Shown one piece after another: positions 26,236 to 35,290 of a stretch of DNA of 64,000 nt. The position numbers and the translations under genes were made by a program. Each line of letters opens with the position of its first letter. Within the stretch, counting starts at the first letter, position 1. The notes beneath the pieces are model-generated. The model saw only the letters and a program-made list of their open reading frames with translations. It was not told the origin of the DNA and ran no database searches. The stretch comes from Acidobacteriota bacterium. GTDB lineage: Bacteria; Acidobacteriota; Blastocatellia; Pyrinomonadales; Pyrinomonadaceae. The DNA lies in NCBI GenBank assembly GCA_020199835.1, contig JAIVJV010000015.1, positions 28,741 through 92,740 of the forward strand, read 5' to 3'.

Positions 26236-26583
26236 TTGGTTGAGAGGTTGAGAGAATATGTGACGTATGAGAGGACGCGGCAGTACGAAAAGCTTTACGA
26301 ATCACTCTATGAGCGCGATGACAAGAACGTCGGCAAGGAAGTCTACTCGAAGTTACGGATGCAGACTGAAGGTCGAAGGGGTGTCATTCAGGAGTTTGCG
26401 CCTACGTCCATCATTGGCATCACGCTCAACGCGGGCGACGCGCCGACTTTCAGTTTAACGGGGCAGGCCAAAGTGTTGTTGAAAGGCCGGACTGTTAAAA
26501 AGGAAATGACTATGAGCGCAAGACTTCAAGATGGAGAGTGGTATTTCTCTGAGTTATTAGAATCGTACCTACACATAGACTGA
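26236..26583 (+). CDS. Unknown small protein, start uncertain
   Basis: About 115 residues of charged, well-formed sequence (LREYVTYERTRQYEKLYESL; VLLKGRTVKKEMTMSARLQD; EWYFSELLESYLHID). The open frame extends upstream to 26152 with protein-like content (KWWNWSIKLECSENVFETVP) but without ATG, so the 5' end may be lost or a TTG at 26236 is used. The C-terminal half has the alternating pattern of a small beta-sheet domain. Function unknown. It lies in the accessory patch between the HEPN-like gene and the DNA ligase. Confidence 0.5.
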   Translation: MVERLREYVTYERTRQYEKLYESLYERDDKNVGKEVYSKLRMQTEGRRGVIQEFAPTSIIGITLNAGDAPTFSLTGQAKVLLKGRTVKKEMTMSARLQDGEWYFSELLESYLHID

Positions 26584-26599
26584 AACCTATCCCAAATCA

Positions 26600-26704
26600 T
26601 CACTTAGATTTCTGCTTAGCTTTGGCCTCGGTGAGAGTTCGCAAAGCCATCAGCTTGATCCGAATCAAATAAGCGTTTCCAGCATTGCCGACTTCTCTGT
26701 TCAC
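26600..26704 (-). CDS. Possible 34-residue helical peptide
   Basis: A GTG-initiated frame just downstream of the DNA ligase on the same strand: VNREVGNAGNAYLIRIKLMA followed by a basic tail ending AKAKQKSK. The basic amphipathic character suits a nucleic-acid-associated peptide, but no clear ribosome binding site is seen. It could equally be a remnant. Confidence 0.3.
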   Translation of the reverse strand: MNREVGNAGNAYLIRIKLMALRTLTEAKAKQKSK

Positions 26705-26714
26705 TGGCTAGAGA

Positions 26715-27308
26715 TCATCGTCCCCAAGTCTCCACACGTTTCTTCATCACTTCTGTGCCGGCACGCGTTTTGATCTTCAACCAGTCTTTAGTCCGCCCTC
26801 CAACGTAGCGGCTATCCGCCTTCTTACCGACAATTCCCTCGAGTCCCGCTTTCTCAATCGTGATAAATAGCTCCTTCCCTTCTTGCACAACGTGATCCGT
26901 ATACCTGATGCGAGGCGATTTCTTCAGAATGCGTTTAAGCACTCCCTTCCGAAAGACCAGCGGCTCATTTCTAAGATCGTTACCGTTCAGCATCAAGCAG
27001 TCAAAGACAAAGTAAACGATGAAGCATAGTTTTCTGTTTTGCAGCTTCTCGAAGCACGGAAGATTGTTCTCATCTAGTCCAACGATTTCACCGTCGAGAA
27101 TCGTTGAGTGTGCTTTGATCGATCTGTGAATTGTAGTCAGTTCCGGAAAGCGTTTGGTGAGTTCTTTCTTACTGCGGGACATAAAGCGAACCGAGTCATC
27201 TTCGATCAAGCATAACGCTCTATAACCATCCCACTTCGGCTCAAAGATCCAGGCTGGATCAGAGAAAGGGAACTTTCTCGCCGTTGGAAGCATAAATTCT
27301 AATTGCAC
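26715..27308 (-). CDS. Short ATP-dependent DNA ligase (nucleotidyltransferase domain only)
   Basis: A 197-residue protein matching the adenylation domain of LigD-type ATP-dependent ligases. Motif I with the adenylated lysine is EPKWDGYRAL; DGEIVGLD, FVFDCLMLNG, GLEGIVGKK and DWLKIKTRAG are the later motifs. The usual C-terminal OB-fold (about 100 residues) is absent: the protein ends 16 residues after motif V. Short forms like this recur in some soil bacteria. The start is a GTG at 27308; ATG 27293 is an alternative. No Ku, polymerase or nuclease domain gene is adjacent. It may seal nicks with a partner supplying DNA binding, or do another nucleotidyl transfer. Confidence 0.85.
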   Translation of the reverse strand: MQLEFMLPTARKFPFSDPAWIFEPKWDGYRALCLIEDDSVRFMSRSKKELTKRFPELTTIHRSIKAHSTILDGEIVGLDENNLPCFEKLQNRKLCFIVYFVFDCLMLNGNDLRNEPLVFRKGVLKRILKKSPRIRYTDHVVQEGKELFITIEKAGLEGIVGKKADSRYVGGRTKDWLKIKTRAGTEVMKKRVETWGR

Positions 27309-27707
27309 CTAACAAGCATATCGGCTTTGTTGTCGATGAAGTGAAGAATTCTGCTGCAAGAGATCTTGCAGATTCGAAGATCATCCAAATTTTTATTTGG
27401 ACCAACCAAACTATTCGCCACCGCCAAAAAATTTTTTGACTATGACACTTTATACATCACTAACTATGCACGCCATTTAGTTGCACTTGCTCGTTTTCTT
27501 GCGAACCCTCTCTCTTATAAAGGTGATTTTTTGTTAAGAAAAACCTGCTAGAATTTTGCCGCGTTGCTCGCTTTGCGCCATCCCTGGCGCTTCAAAATAA
27601 GTCTCCCCAAATGCATCCATCTGCGTTTAAAGGTATGACTCCGTTTATTGATTTCGTAAATGGCGGCAAGCAGAACATCCTAGTAACCAAGCGTCAGCGT
27701 TTAGAAT
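27309..27707. other. Intergenic before the kinase genes
   Basis: About 400 AT-rich bases without a supported gene. TTGACT near 27436 may be a -35 element, but I do not see a properly spaced -10. It holds the promoter of the hybrid kinase gene. Confidence 0.4.
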
Positions 27708-30209
27708 ATGAAACAAAGCCCCTCCCACACCATTCTTGCTGTAAACGATCGTCAGGACCAACTAAGAGAGCTGGCTTCTACCCTTGAGATAGCCGAATTC
27801 ACGGTCCTCAAAGCCACCAATCTAACCGCCGCGCTCAGACTCGCGAACGAGCAGCAACCTGATCTCATCGTTATCGATCTCTCTAGACAACACACTGCCT
27901 TAGACCTTCGTCGCCGCGTTAGGTCTGATCAACAATTAGCCGATACTCCTATACTTGTAATCAACGTCACCACAGCAAGCAATCTAAACGACTTCGACAT
28001 TGATTCAACGAAAGACGATCTTCTCGAAACGCCTTACCAACCCATCACACTCGCGGCCAAGGTGGCAAGACTGGTGGAACGTAAACGAACCCACGATGCA
28101 CAACAGCGCTACTTTGAGTTGTTCCACAATGCGAATGACGTTGTGTACACACACGATCTGGAAGGACGCTACACTTCGCTTAATGCGCGTGGACAAGAAA
28201 TAACCGGCTATTCGGTTGAGGAAATTGCTGATGTACATTTCAAGGATCTAGCCAGCCCTGAAGACGTCGCACTCGCTTACCGCATGCTTGAGAAAAAGCT
28301 AAAGGAAGGCGTGCCCAATACTGTTTACGAATTGTCCGTCAGGGCAAAAGATGGGACCATGATCCCATGGGAAGTCAACTCGCAACTAATTTATCGAAAT
28401 GGTAAACCTGTAGGGGTCCAAGGCATCGCTCGCGACATTCGGTCACGTAAAGCGGCTGAAGAACAGCTACTACAACTGGAACGAAAAGCTAAAACTGAAT
28501 ACAAAATTCTGGTCGAACGCATCGCTCAACTTGCCCAGGTTCTCGCTTCAGCTCGACAGTTAGAACAGATTTTCAACGCGCTGCTTGAGTTCACGAAGAT
28601 TTCACTTCCCTGCGACGCTTTAAGCATTGCACTTTATGATCACGAAACAGTAGAAGTTACACCACACTTCCTCTGGCTGGGAGGAAAGAACATTGACCTC
28701 ACTAATGCTGAGCCGTTTCCTATAACAAACAACTCCGATATTCGCCGGGCAATCCTCTCGGCAGAAACTATAATTTCAGCATCATCAACGCACCATTCGA
28801 TTCCACTACTTCTCCAAAGCACAGAAGCAATAATTCTCTCTTCATCGATGATTGTTCCGATGACGATCATGGGCCGCACAATCGGCATACTCGAAATTCA
28901 ATCCGTCGATAAGGATGCGTACCAGGAAGAAGACGCAGTCGCTGTCCAGATGGCCGCAAACCTAGCCGCCAACACTATTGAAAACGTGCGCCTGCTCAAC
29001 CGTGAACGTGATCAGGAAACACAACTTCGGCAAGCACAAAAAATGGAGGCGATCGGGCAACTCGCCGGCGGTGTCGCCCACGACTTCAATAACTTTGTAA
29101 CGACGATGTATGGGCTCTGCGACGCACTTCTTCGCGGTCTTGAACAATCAAATCCTTTACGTCGATACGTGTTCGAAATGAAGCAATCTGCTACGCGAGT
29201 AGCGAATCTTACCAAACAGCTCCTTGCATTTGGTCGCAAACAGGTGCTCAAGCCCGAGAAGCTAAACCTCAATACCGTGTTAACACAAATCATGGACCAA
29301 TTGCTTGCCCGTACAATCGGCGAACACATTTCAATTGTATCCAACCTCGCCGACGATCTACCTCAAATCATTGCCGATAAAAGTCAGCTCGAACAAATAG
29401 TCATTAACCTCGCGATAAACGCGCGCGATGCGATTCCAAATATCGGCACAATCACGATTGAAACATCGGTCGTTAACCCCGACAGGAAGGAGGGACGGAA
29501 ACAAACAATCAACAGAAACCATCCCGTCGTTCAACTTTCAATTAGTGACACGGGCATAGGCATGAGTCCCGACTTACAGAAACACATTTTCGAGCCATTT
29601 TTCACCACAAAAGGCGAGGGTGGGACTGGTTTAGGATTGTCGACCGTTTACGGTTGCGTTAAACAATCTGGTGGCTCTATTTCGGTAGACAGCAAGGAAG
29701 GACACGGCACTACTTTCCATATCCAGTTTCCTGTTGCAAAAGATGACTCTCCAGATCACGCTGCTGTTGATACGAAACCGGATGCAGTCGACGGACTGCT
29801 ACATGGTAAACAAACGATTCTAATCGCTGAAGACGATACATCACTTCGTCACGTATTGACGGAAGAACTCACTAATGCCGGATATACAATCATCGAAGCC
29901 ATCAATGGCGCAGATGCGCTTGAACTATTCAAGCAACACAACGAACGGATACAGTTAGTAATTACGGACGTCTTAATGCCGAAAATGAACGGTCGCGATC
30001 TCGCGCTTCTGATCTCAGACATCCAATCCGGCGTGCATATTCTCTACATCTCTGGTTATGCTAAAGACGTAATAACTGATCACGGCGTTCTTCGCGAAGG
30101 AGTACACTTCCTGGAAAAACCTTTCGATAGCAACGATCTTCTCCACACTGTTCGGCAAATCTTTACTGAACAACAAGAAGTGTTTACTGAACAACAAGTC
30201 GTTCATTAG
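27708..30209 (+). CDS. Hybrid histidine kinase (REC-PAS-GAF-HisKA-HATPase-REC)
   Basis: An 833-residue cytoplasmic hybrid kinase with no membrane segments. Domains in order: an N-terminal receiver (LAVNDRQDQL, LIVIDL, about 1-120), PAS with PAC (YTSLNARGQEITGYSVEEIAD, about 135-255), GAF (about 285-425), HisKA with H-box GGVAHDFNNFVT (about 445-515), HATPase_c with N-box INLAINARDAI, GIGMS and GTGLGLSTVYG, and a C-terminal receiver (ILIAEDDTSLR, LVITDVLMPKMNG, about 700-820). The C-terminus ends in a repeated FTEQQ(E/V)V coded by a 21-base tandem duplication. It is followed closely by a second kinase and a divergent NtrC-type regulator, and lies upstream of the pilus operon, which these may control. 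Confidence 0.9.
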   Translation: MKQSPSHTILAVNDRQDQLRELASTLEIAEFTVLKATNLTAALRLANEQQPDLIVIDLSRQHTALDLRRRVRSDQQLADTPILVINVTTASNLNDFDIDSTKDDLLETPYQPITLAAKVARLVERKRTHDAQQRYFELFHNANDVVYTHDLEGRYTSLNARGQEITGYSVEEIADVHFKDLASPEDVALAYRMLEKKLKEGVPNTVYELSVRAKDGTMIPWEVNSQLIYRNGKPVGVQGIARDIRSRKAAEEQLLQLERKAKTEYKILVERIAQLAQVLASARQLEQIFNALLEFTKISLPCDALSIALYDHETVEVTPHFLWLGGKNIDLTNAEPFPITNNSDIRRAILSAETIISASSTHHSIPLLLQSTEAIILSSSMIVPMTIMGRTIGILEIQSVDKDAYQEEDAVAVQMAANLAANTIENVRLLNRERDQETQLRQAQKMEAIGQLAGGVAHDFNNFVTTMYGLCDALLRGLEQSNPLRRYVFEMKQSATRVANLTKQLLAFGRKQVLKPEKLNLNTVLTQIMDQLLARTIGEHISIVSNLADDLPQIIADKSQLEQIVINLAINARDAIPNIGTITIETSVVNPDRKEGRKQTINRNHPVVQLSISDTGIGMSPDLQKHIFEPFFTTKGEGGTGLGLSTVYGCVKQSGGSISVDSKEGHGTTFHIQFPVAKDDSPDHAAVDTKPDAVDGLLHGKQTILIAEDDTSLRHVLTEELTNAGYTIIEAINGADALELFKQHNERIQLVITDVLMPKMNGRDLALLISDIQSGVHILYISGYAKDVITDHGVLREGVHFLEKPFDSNDLLHTVRQIFTEQQEVFTEQQVVH

Positions 30210-30263
30210 GCACACGGCGAGCTATATCTTCTCACCGGGGTCTTACGCTAATCCTTTAACTAT

Positions 30264-31982
30264 GTGTCGATCATTACTGGAAAACCGCGGACGCCAACAA
30301 ATATGGCAACGAGAGCACACGATCAAATCTTCGGCCTGCACCCTGCGGCGACAACATTCCGATCCGCAACAGATCTACTTATTGAACCAGTCTTTCTAAT
30401 CGATCGTTCCCATCGCGTAATCCTTGCAAATAACGCAGCCCAAACAACGATAGGCTTGCCCGAATCCGCACTTCTGACTCAACCAATCGAAACGATTCTT
30501 TCTCTCAAACGTCCTCAACACGCAAAATCCACTCGCTTCAAACTACCTAATTCAGAGCTTCTGAGTCTTCCGGTCACGGTCCATGACATTAAGCTCTATG
30601 CAACGTTCTTTCCCCTGGTTAATCTCACCTTCTTCCGCGAACTCAAACCTCGACCCACAGCTCTCGTCATTCTGAGAGCCCTCGCATCGGCCCAATCTCC
30701 CGATCACACGACCGCGAGCATCTACTTACAATTGATAGGTCAGTTAGCGATGAGGATCGCTCACGATCTGAGCAACTCTCTTACAAGCATTATTGGGAAC
30801 GCCGAACTAATTAAGGAACAACTCGACGAGTTATTGACCTCACCGACACCGGAAGTCATTCGTTCGTTACAGGCTAATGGCCTACCTGAACTTGACGATG
30901 TAATTCGGAAGTCCCAGGAGATGGCGCAATTCATCACAACTCTGCGTGAATACGCGCGGCAATCCCCTCACAAGACAAATACTCTGGATCTAAACAGTGC
31001 AATAAACGAAACTCTCAGCATAGCCAGAAGCTTGCTCGGTCCGAAAATACAAATTGACTTCCTCCCTTCCGACGAGCTTCCTCGAGTCTACATGGATCGA
31101 CTCAGAATAGAGCAAATACTCCTCAGCATCTTGCTTAACTGCAAAAACGCAATGCCCTCTGGGGGTCGCATCACAATCCAAACTGAACATGCCACTCTCG
31201 ATTCAGAATTCATAAGAACACACCGAGGCGCACGTCCAGGAACTTACTCACGGTTAAGCATTACAGATTCAAGTATCGGAATGGATTCAAACCAGATGGC
31301 CGGGATATTTGACTTTCCCACGAGTGATTTAATCGACTCGCCTAGTCTTTTGGGACTCCCAATAGTCTACTCAATAGTCAAACGATATGACGGCTATATT
31401 GACGTGGAGAGCTGGACCGGCAAGGGAACACGTTACGATATCTACATTCCTCCCATCGCACCATCGTCTTCATTCCCTGGGTCACGATTTGCTTCTTCGC
31501 CCGTACAGTTCCCTTCACAGCAACTGGCGCCGGACGCTGAATCGTCTCTCATTCTTGTCGCTGAGGATGATACCGATGTACAGCGAACTATCGAAAGGTA
31601 TCTTTCAAGAGCCGGTTATCGAACGGTCTTCACGGCCGATGGCAACGACGCTTTAATCCTATACCGACAACATAAACCAGACTTGTTAATCGCCGATCTC
31701 GGTCTCCCAGGTATCGATGGCCGTGCCTTATCAAAAACAATCCAGCAGGAGTTTCCGTCCGCCCAAATACTTCTCACGAGCGGATACCCAATTGATTTGG
31801 ACTCCACCGGAAAAACACCGGACGGTTTCAACTTCGTCCATAAACCATTCGAGCCACCACACCGGCTCACGGCCACAATAGAACGAATGCTCTCACTAAA
31901 TCACAATCTGCGGAACGACCCTCCACCTAGCCAAATGAGTTCGAAGACGAACTCCGCAACAAAACGGCTTCGAAAAGCTTAA
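30264..31982 (+). CDS. Hybrid histidine kinase (PAS-like, HisKA, HATPase, REC)
   Basis: A 572-residue soluble hybrid kinase. A PAS-like N-terminal domain (EPVFLIDRSHRVILANNAAQ, about 40-130) is followed by HisKA with H-box RIAHDLSNSLTS (about 155-245), HATPase_c with N-box SILLNCKNAMPSGG and a divergent G-box (SSIGMDS, GLPIVYSIVKRYDG), then a receiver (LVAEDDTDVQRT, LLIADLGLPGIDG, about 430-545). The start is a GTG at 30264; ATG 30303 is an alternative. It lies 55 bases after the first hybrid kinase on the same strand and converges with the NtrC-type regulator, whose stop overlaps its last bases. Confidence 0.88.
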   Translation: MSIITGKPRTPTNMATRAHDQIFGLHPAATTFRSATDLLIEPVFLIDRSHRVILANNAAQTTIGLPESALLTQPIETILSLKRPQHAKSTRFKLPNSELLSLPVTVHDIKLYATFFPLVNLTFFRELKPRPTALVILRALASAQSPDHTTASIYLQLIGQLAMRIAHDLSNSLTSIIGNAELIKEQLDELLTSPTPEVIRSLQANGLPELDDVIRKSQEMAQFITTLREYARQSPHKTNTLDLNSAINETLSIARSLLGPKIQIDFLPSDELPRVYMDRLRIEQILLSILLNCKNAMPSGGRITIQTEHATLDSEFIRTHRGARPGTYSRLSITDSSIGMDSNQMAGIFDFPTSDLIDSPSLLGLPIVYSIVKRYDGYIDVESWTGKGTRYDIYIPPIAPSSSFPGSRFASSPVQFPSQQLAPDAESSLILVAEDDTDVQRTIERYLSRAGYRTVFTADGNDALILYRQHKPDLLIADLGLPGIDGRALSKTIQQEFPSAQILLTSGYPIDLDSTGKTPDGFNFVHKPFEPPHRLTATIERMLSLNHNLRNDPPPSQMSSKTNSATKRLRKA

Positions 31983-33430
31983 TGCCTTTTTTTCGAATCA
32001 ACCGCAAATCGCCTATTCCAACCTTTCTTTTTTACCAGTTCATTGATGGTACTGCGGTGTACGTCCAGGATCTCCGCCGCTCGAGTCCTGTTTCCTCCGC
32101 ACCGCCTCAAAACCTCTAAGCAATATTCGTCGCCCGCTTCACGCAATGTTCGCAGAGGCTCTGAACCACCAACCACAGCTTCTTCCGCTTTCAAGTCGAT
32201 CCTCAACGCGTTCGGCAAATCGCTAACTAACACCATCCGATTGCAACCTTGAACAGCCGAATCGATCACTGAATTGAGTTCTCGTACATTTCCCGGCCAA
32301 CCATAACACCGAAGCGCCTTGATTACTCCTTTAGAAAACACCACTGGACGTCCGGTCTTCCTCACCGTACGGTGGGCGAAGTAAATCGCTAACGGTTCAA
32401 TGTCCTCTGGCCGATCCTTTAAGCCAGGTAAAGCGATCACCGAACGATTCAGGCGATAGTAAAGATCCTCTCTGAATCGACCACCCGCGACCTCTGCCGC
32501 AAGATCTCGATTACTTGACGCAATCACTCGCACATCAAGTTCGATCTCCTGACTAGATCCCACGCGCGTGATTCGATGCTCCTGCAAGACGCGCAATAAC
32601 TTCACCTGAAACGCACCGCTCGTTTCTGTAATCTCGTCAAGAAAGATCGTCCCACGTTGAGCCACTTCGAAAAAACCTTTGTGATCACTACTAGCCCCCG
32701 TAAACGATCCCTTCTCATGACCGAAGAGGCTTGATTCGATCAGCTCGTGCGGAACGGCGCCGCAATTCACAGGAACAAAGGTTTCTTTTGCCCGCTCACT
32801 CATCTCGTGTATCTTGCGAGCAATTACTTCCTTGCCAGTTCCCGATGGCCCTGTCACAAGCACACTTCCTGTCTGATTCGCTAACTTCCGAAGCTCCAGA
32901 GCAATCCGGATCATCTGCGGACTGTGGGCCACTAATACCTCATCAGATCCTAATGAACCATCGATCACCGGGCCCGCACCCTCGCCCTTACGGAATGAGT
33001 CAGACAATATCGGATACCTTCGAAACACAACATCTCTTATTTCACTTATGCCACATGGTTTTGGAAGGTACGCAAAAGCACCACCGGCAAGGGCTTCTTC
33101 TGCATTTGAAAAATTTCCCTGGCCGGTCACTATGATCACAGGCAATGCGGGTCGCTGCCTCAGGATTTCCGTCGAAAAGGTTACCCCGTCTCCATCCGGT
33201 AAACACCGATCCAAAAAAACCATCGAGAAGTTTTCCCCGGAGTCGAATCGATCACGAGCATGACCCAATGTTTCGGATTCAACTACCTTTAGATTCAGCC
33301 GGCGCAAGCACCTGCTAATAACTGAGCGAACGTCTACTTCGTCGTCAACGATAAGTACTGGCAGATCTGCAGGGTAGTCGTCGATGAGACCCTCAAGTGA
33401 AACCGCAGCACTCACAGCAGCGCTTGTCAT
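31979..33430 (-). CDS. Sigma-54-dependent response regulator (NtrC/PilR type)
   Basis: A 483-residue regulator: receiver (LIVDDEVDVRS, phosphoacceptor in MVFLDRCLPDGDG, about 20-140), AAA+ domain with Walker A TGPSGTGKEV, the sigma-54-contacting loop as GSFTGAS (normally GAFTGA), Walker B TIFLDEIT and FREDLYYRLN, and a Fis-type HTH (GGNRTRAAEILDVHRSTINEL) at the C-terminus. It activates sigma-54 promoters when phosphorylated; the neighbouring hybrid kinases are likely partners. In many bacteria such regulators (PilR) control pilin genes, which fits the operon starting at 34574. It is followed by the lytic transglycosylase gene on the same strand upstream. Confidence 0.9.
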   Translation of the reverse strand: MTSAAVSAAVSLEGLIDDYPADLPVLIVDDEVDVRSVISRCLRRLNLKVVESETLGHARDRFDSGENFSMVFLDRCLPDGDGVTFSTEILRQRPALPVIIVTGQGNFSNAEEALAGGAFAYLPKPCGISEIRDVVFRRYPILSDSFRKGEGAGPVIDGSLGSDEVLVAHSPQMIRIALELRKLANQTGSVLVTGPSGTGKEVIARKIHEMSERAKETFVPVNCGAVPHELIESSLFGHEKGSFTGASSDHKGFFEVAQRGTIFLDEITETSGAFQVKLLRVLQEHRITRVGSSQEIELDVRVIASSNRDLAAEVAGGRFREDLYYRLNRSVIALPGLKDRPEDIEPLAIYFAHRTVRKTGRPVVFSKGVIKALRCYGWPGNVRELNSVIDSAVQGCNRMVLVSDLPNALRIDLKAEEAVVGGSEPLRTLREAGDEYCLEVLRRCGGNRTRAAEILDVHRSTINELVKKKGWNRRFAVDSKKRH

Positions 33431-33450
33431 AAAATTCTTCGTCTCCTCAG

Positions 33451-34164
33451 TTATTGAGCTACCTTGTCCGCACTCATCCGCAGCAGCCGGTAACGTAGCG
33501 CGATGTTGCGCACGTAGTTAACCGTTTCAGCATAAGGAGGGATTCCATTATTCCGAATTCCCCTACGATTAATCACTTTTCCGTTACTCAGAATCACCCT
33601 CCTACCATACAGATAAGCCTCAACTGATCCTGGCCCCGCATTGTACGCTGCGAGCGCCAACGCCACATTCCCATTAAACCTGTCCAGCAACCACACAAGA
33701 TACGCCACACCCCCTCGGATCGATTCCTGTGGATCGTGAGGATCTCGAACATTGAACTTTGCCGCTGTCTCTGGCATGAGCTGCATAAGTCCTCGCGCGT
33801 TCTTTTCAGAAACTGCATCTGACCTAAAACGCGATTCCTGCCAGACAATGGCAACAACAAGATTAGGGTCGATATTATAACGCGCTGCCTCTTTATATAT
33901 CGCTTGCCGCACCGCCAGTGCTTCCGGTCTTCTATCAACCTTCAAGTGTCCCGACGATCGCCGCTTGCTTACATGATTCGTAATACTCTCGGTTGCTGCA
34001 GGGCGCCCTAGCCCGCTTTCTTCTTCACCCCGCTCTAAAAAACTCACGTCACCATCGCTAATACGAAGTCTCTGACCTAAAATCACGTCTGATCCCACAC
34101 ACAACGTAAGTATTAAAACCAAAAGTCGGCAAAGCAAAACGCTCGAATAATCAAATGATGACAT
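33451..34164 (-). CDS. Lytic transglycosylase (SLT family)
   Basis: A 237-residue exported enzyme with a signal peptide (LLVLILTLCVGSDVILG). The SLT domain spans about residues 85-225: catalytic Glu in AIVWQESRFRSDAVS, then ARGLMQLMPETAAKF, GGVAYLVWLLDRF and ALAAYNAGPGSVEAY. Such enzymes open peptidoglycan strands and are commonly paired with pilus or secretion machines to allow passage through the wall. It is 20 bases upstream of the NtrC-type gene on the same strand and divergent from the pilus operon, which supports that role. Confidence 0.9.
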   Translation of the reverse strand: MSSFDYSSVLLCRLLVLILTLCVGSDVILGQRLRISDGDVSFLERGEEESGLGRPAATESITNHVSKRRSSGHLKVDRRPEALAVRQAIYKEAARYNIDPNLVVAIVWQESRFRSDAVSEKNARGLMQLMPETAAKFNVRDPHDPQESIRGGVAYLVWLLDRFNGNVALALAAYNAGPGSVEAYLYGRRVILSNGKVINRRGIRNNGIPPYAETVNYVRNIALRYRLLRMSADKVAQ

Positions 34165-34573
34165 GACGTCTCTTCCACATTCGAAAATCTCACCGCGTTG
34201 CCCCTCAGCAAATCAAAGTCCAAAACCAGACACAGGGAATTCTTCACTAAACATCTACTGTCAAAGAACACACTGGCGGATTTTCCGCCACCTCTTCTTC
34301 GAACCACTGTCAGTTTTTCCGCCACTCCGCTCTTGAAGCTGCCAAATAACGCCCGTCAATAGTTGAAAACGCAAACGGCACAGGACATGCACTGCAACTT
34401 TCGCCTGTGGTCCAAGGCCCAAAACGCCAAACGCCACACGCGCAAAAACGAAGAGATGAAAAATATAAGTTCGTCTTTCGCGAGTTTGATGCGGTTACGC
34501 GCCAACAAGTAACACGCAAGGTCCCTTGCAAGCGTGCGGCTCTGCGACCTTTCAATTTTTCTAAATCCTAACT
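34165..34573. promoter_or_regulatory. Divergent regulatory region of the pilus operon
   Basis: About 400 bases between the lytic transglycosylase (minus) and the first pseudopilin gene (plus). It contains a 7-bp inverted repeat TGGCGGA-TTT-TCCGCCA (34274-34290), and the sequence TTTTCCGCCAC twice, at 34281-34291 and 34315-34325, 34 bases apart. These may be operator sites. I looked for a sigma-54 promoter (GG-N10-GC) and found only weak matches, one lying in the palindrome itself. No small gene is supported. Confidence 0.5.
34274..34290. repeat. Inverted repeat TGGCGGA/TCCGCCA
   Basis: Perfect 7-bp arms around TTT. Half of it recurs at 34315-34325. Either a protein-binding operator or a small hairpin. 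Confidence 0.5.
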
Positions 34574-35290
34574 ATGAAACCGTCATTGCCGGCTTCAAAA
34601 ATTATTGTCTCCAACCGCGCTCCTGGTTTCTCGCTTGTCGAGCTTCTAATCGTTTGTGCGATCGTGAGCATAGTTGCTGCGATTGCACTCGCCTCCTTGG
34701 CTAATCGTGACCAAGCTACCCGGTTTCAGGCTGATGTTGCATCCCGCATCCGCGAACGTCGCGCCTCGGCAATCAGAATCAACGCCTTAACAGAGGCCAC
34801 GGCACTTGAAAACTTCCGACAGCCTCCCATCGGCATTGACTTTGCTAACCTTCCGACAACTGCCGCGCTCGTCGTTGACGGTGAAGCTGCCCGAACAGCT
34901 TTCAAACCCCCGAATACTCCAGGCACGGAAGGAACATGGAATTTCGTCTACCAGGGACGACAACTTCAGATACCTACCGGATGGCGCATTGCCAACTCCG
35001 CTTCGCAGCTCTCCCCATTACCTTTAATACCGTTGGGCGTACCAACTACGTCATTTAGTTTCACATCGGATGGCAGACTCGACGCTGCTTCACTTCCGCC
35101 TGGATCTTCAAACACTAACCCCAACGCAGAGAGTCCTTTTCCAACCATTTACTTAACAAACGGAAATGCAGGACGTGCCGTAGCAGTGCATCCCTCTGGA
35201 TTGATTGAGTTCTGGCAATACGACGAGACAGGCCATAGATGGAACGGCTTTTCCAATCGCAGCCCCGCGCATGAGGAAACCAGCCCATGA
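34574..35290 (+). CDS. GspH/FimT-like pseudopilin
   Basis: A 238-residue type IV prepilin-like protein. The leader ends APG and the mature protein begins FSLVELLIVCAIVSIVAA, with Glu5 and the hydrophobic N-terminal helix typical of substrates of prepilin peptidase (cleavage after Gly18 or nearby). A FimT/GspH-like body of about 200 residues follows (IRERRASAIRINALTEA). These minor pilins help start pilus or pseudopilus assembly at the inner membrane. It is the first gene of a long plus-strand operon, and its stop overlaps the start of the next gene (ATGA). Confidence 0.9.
   Translation: MKPSLPASKIIVSNRAPGFSLVELLIVCAIVSIVAAIALASLANRDQATRFQADVASRIRERRASAIRINALTEATALENFRQPPIGIDFANLPTTAALVVDGEAARTAFKPPNTPGTEGTWNFVYQGRQLQIPTGWRIANSASQLSPLPLIPLGVPTTSFSFTSDGRLDAASLPPGSSNTNPNAESPFPTIYLTNGNAGRAVAVHPSGLIEFWQYDETGHRWNGFSNRSPAHEETSP

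Noticed and set aside
34274..34290. Sigma-54 promoter for the pilus operon
   Set aside because: A GG-N10-GC pair exists inside the palindrome, but the -12 box is CCGCC rather than TTGCA. The match is too poor to call.
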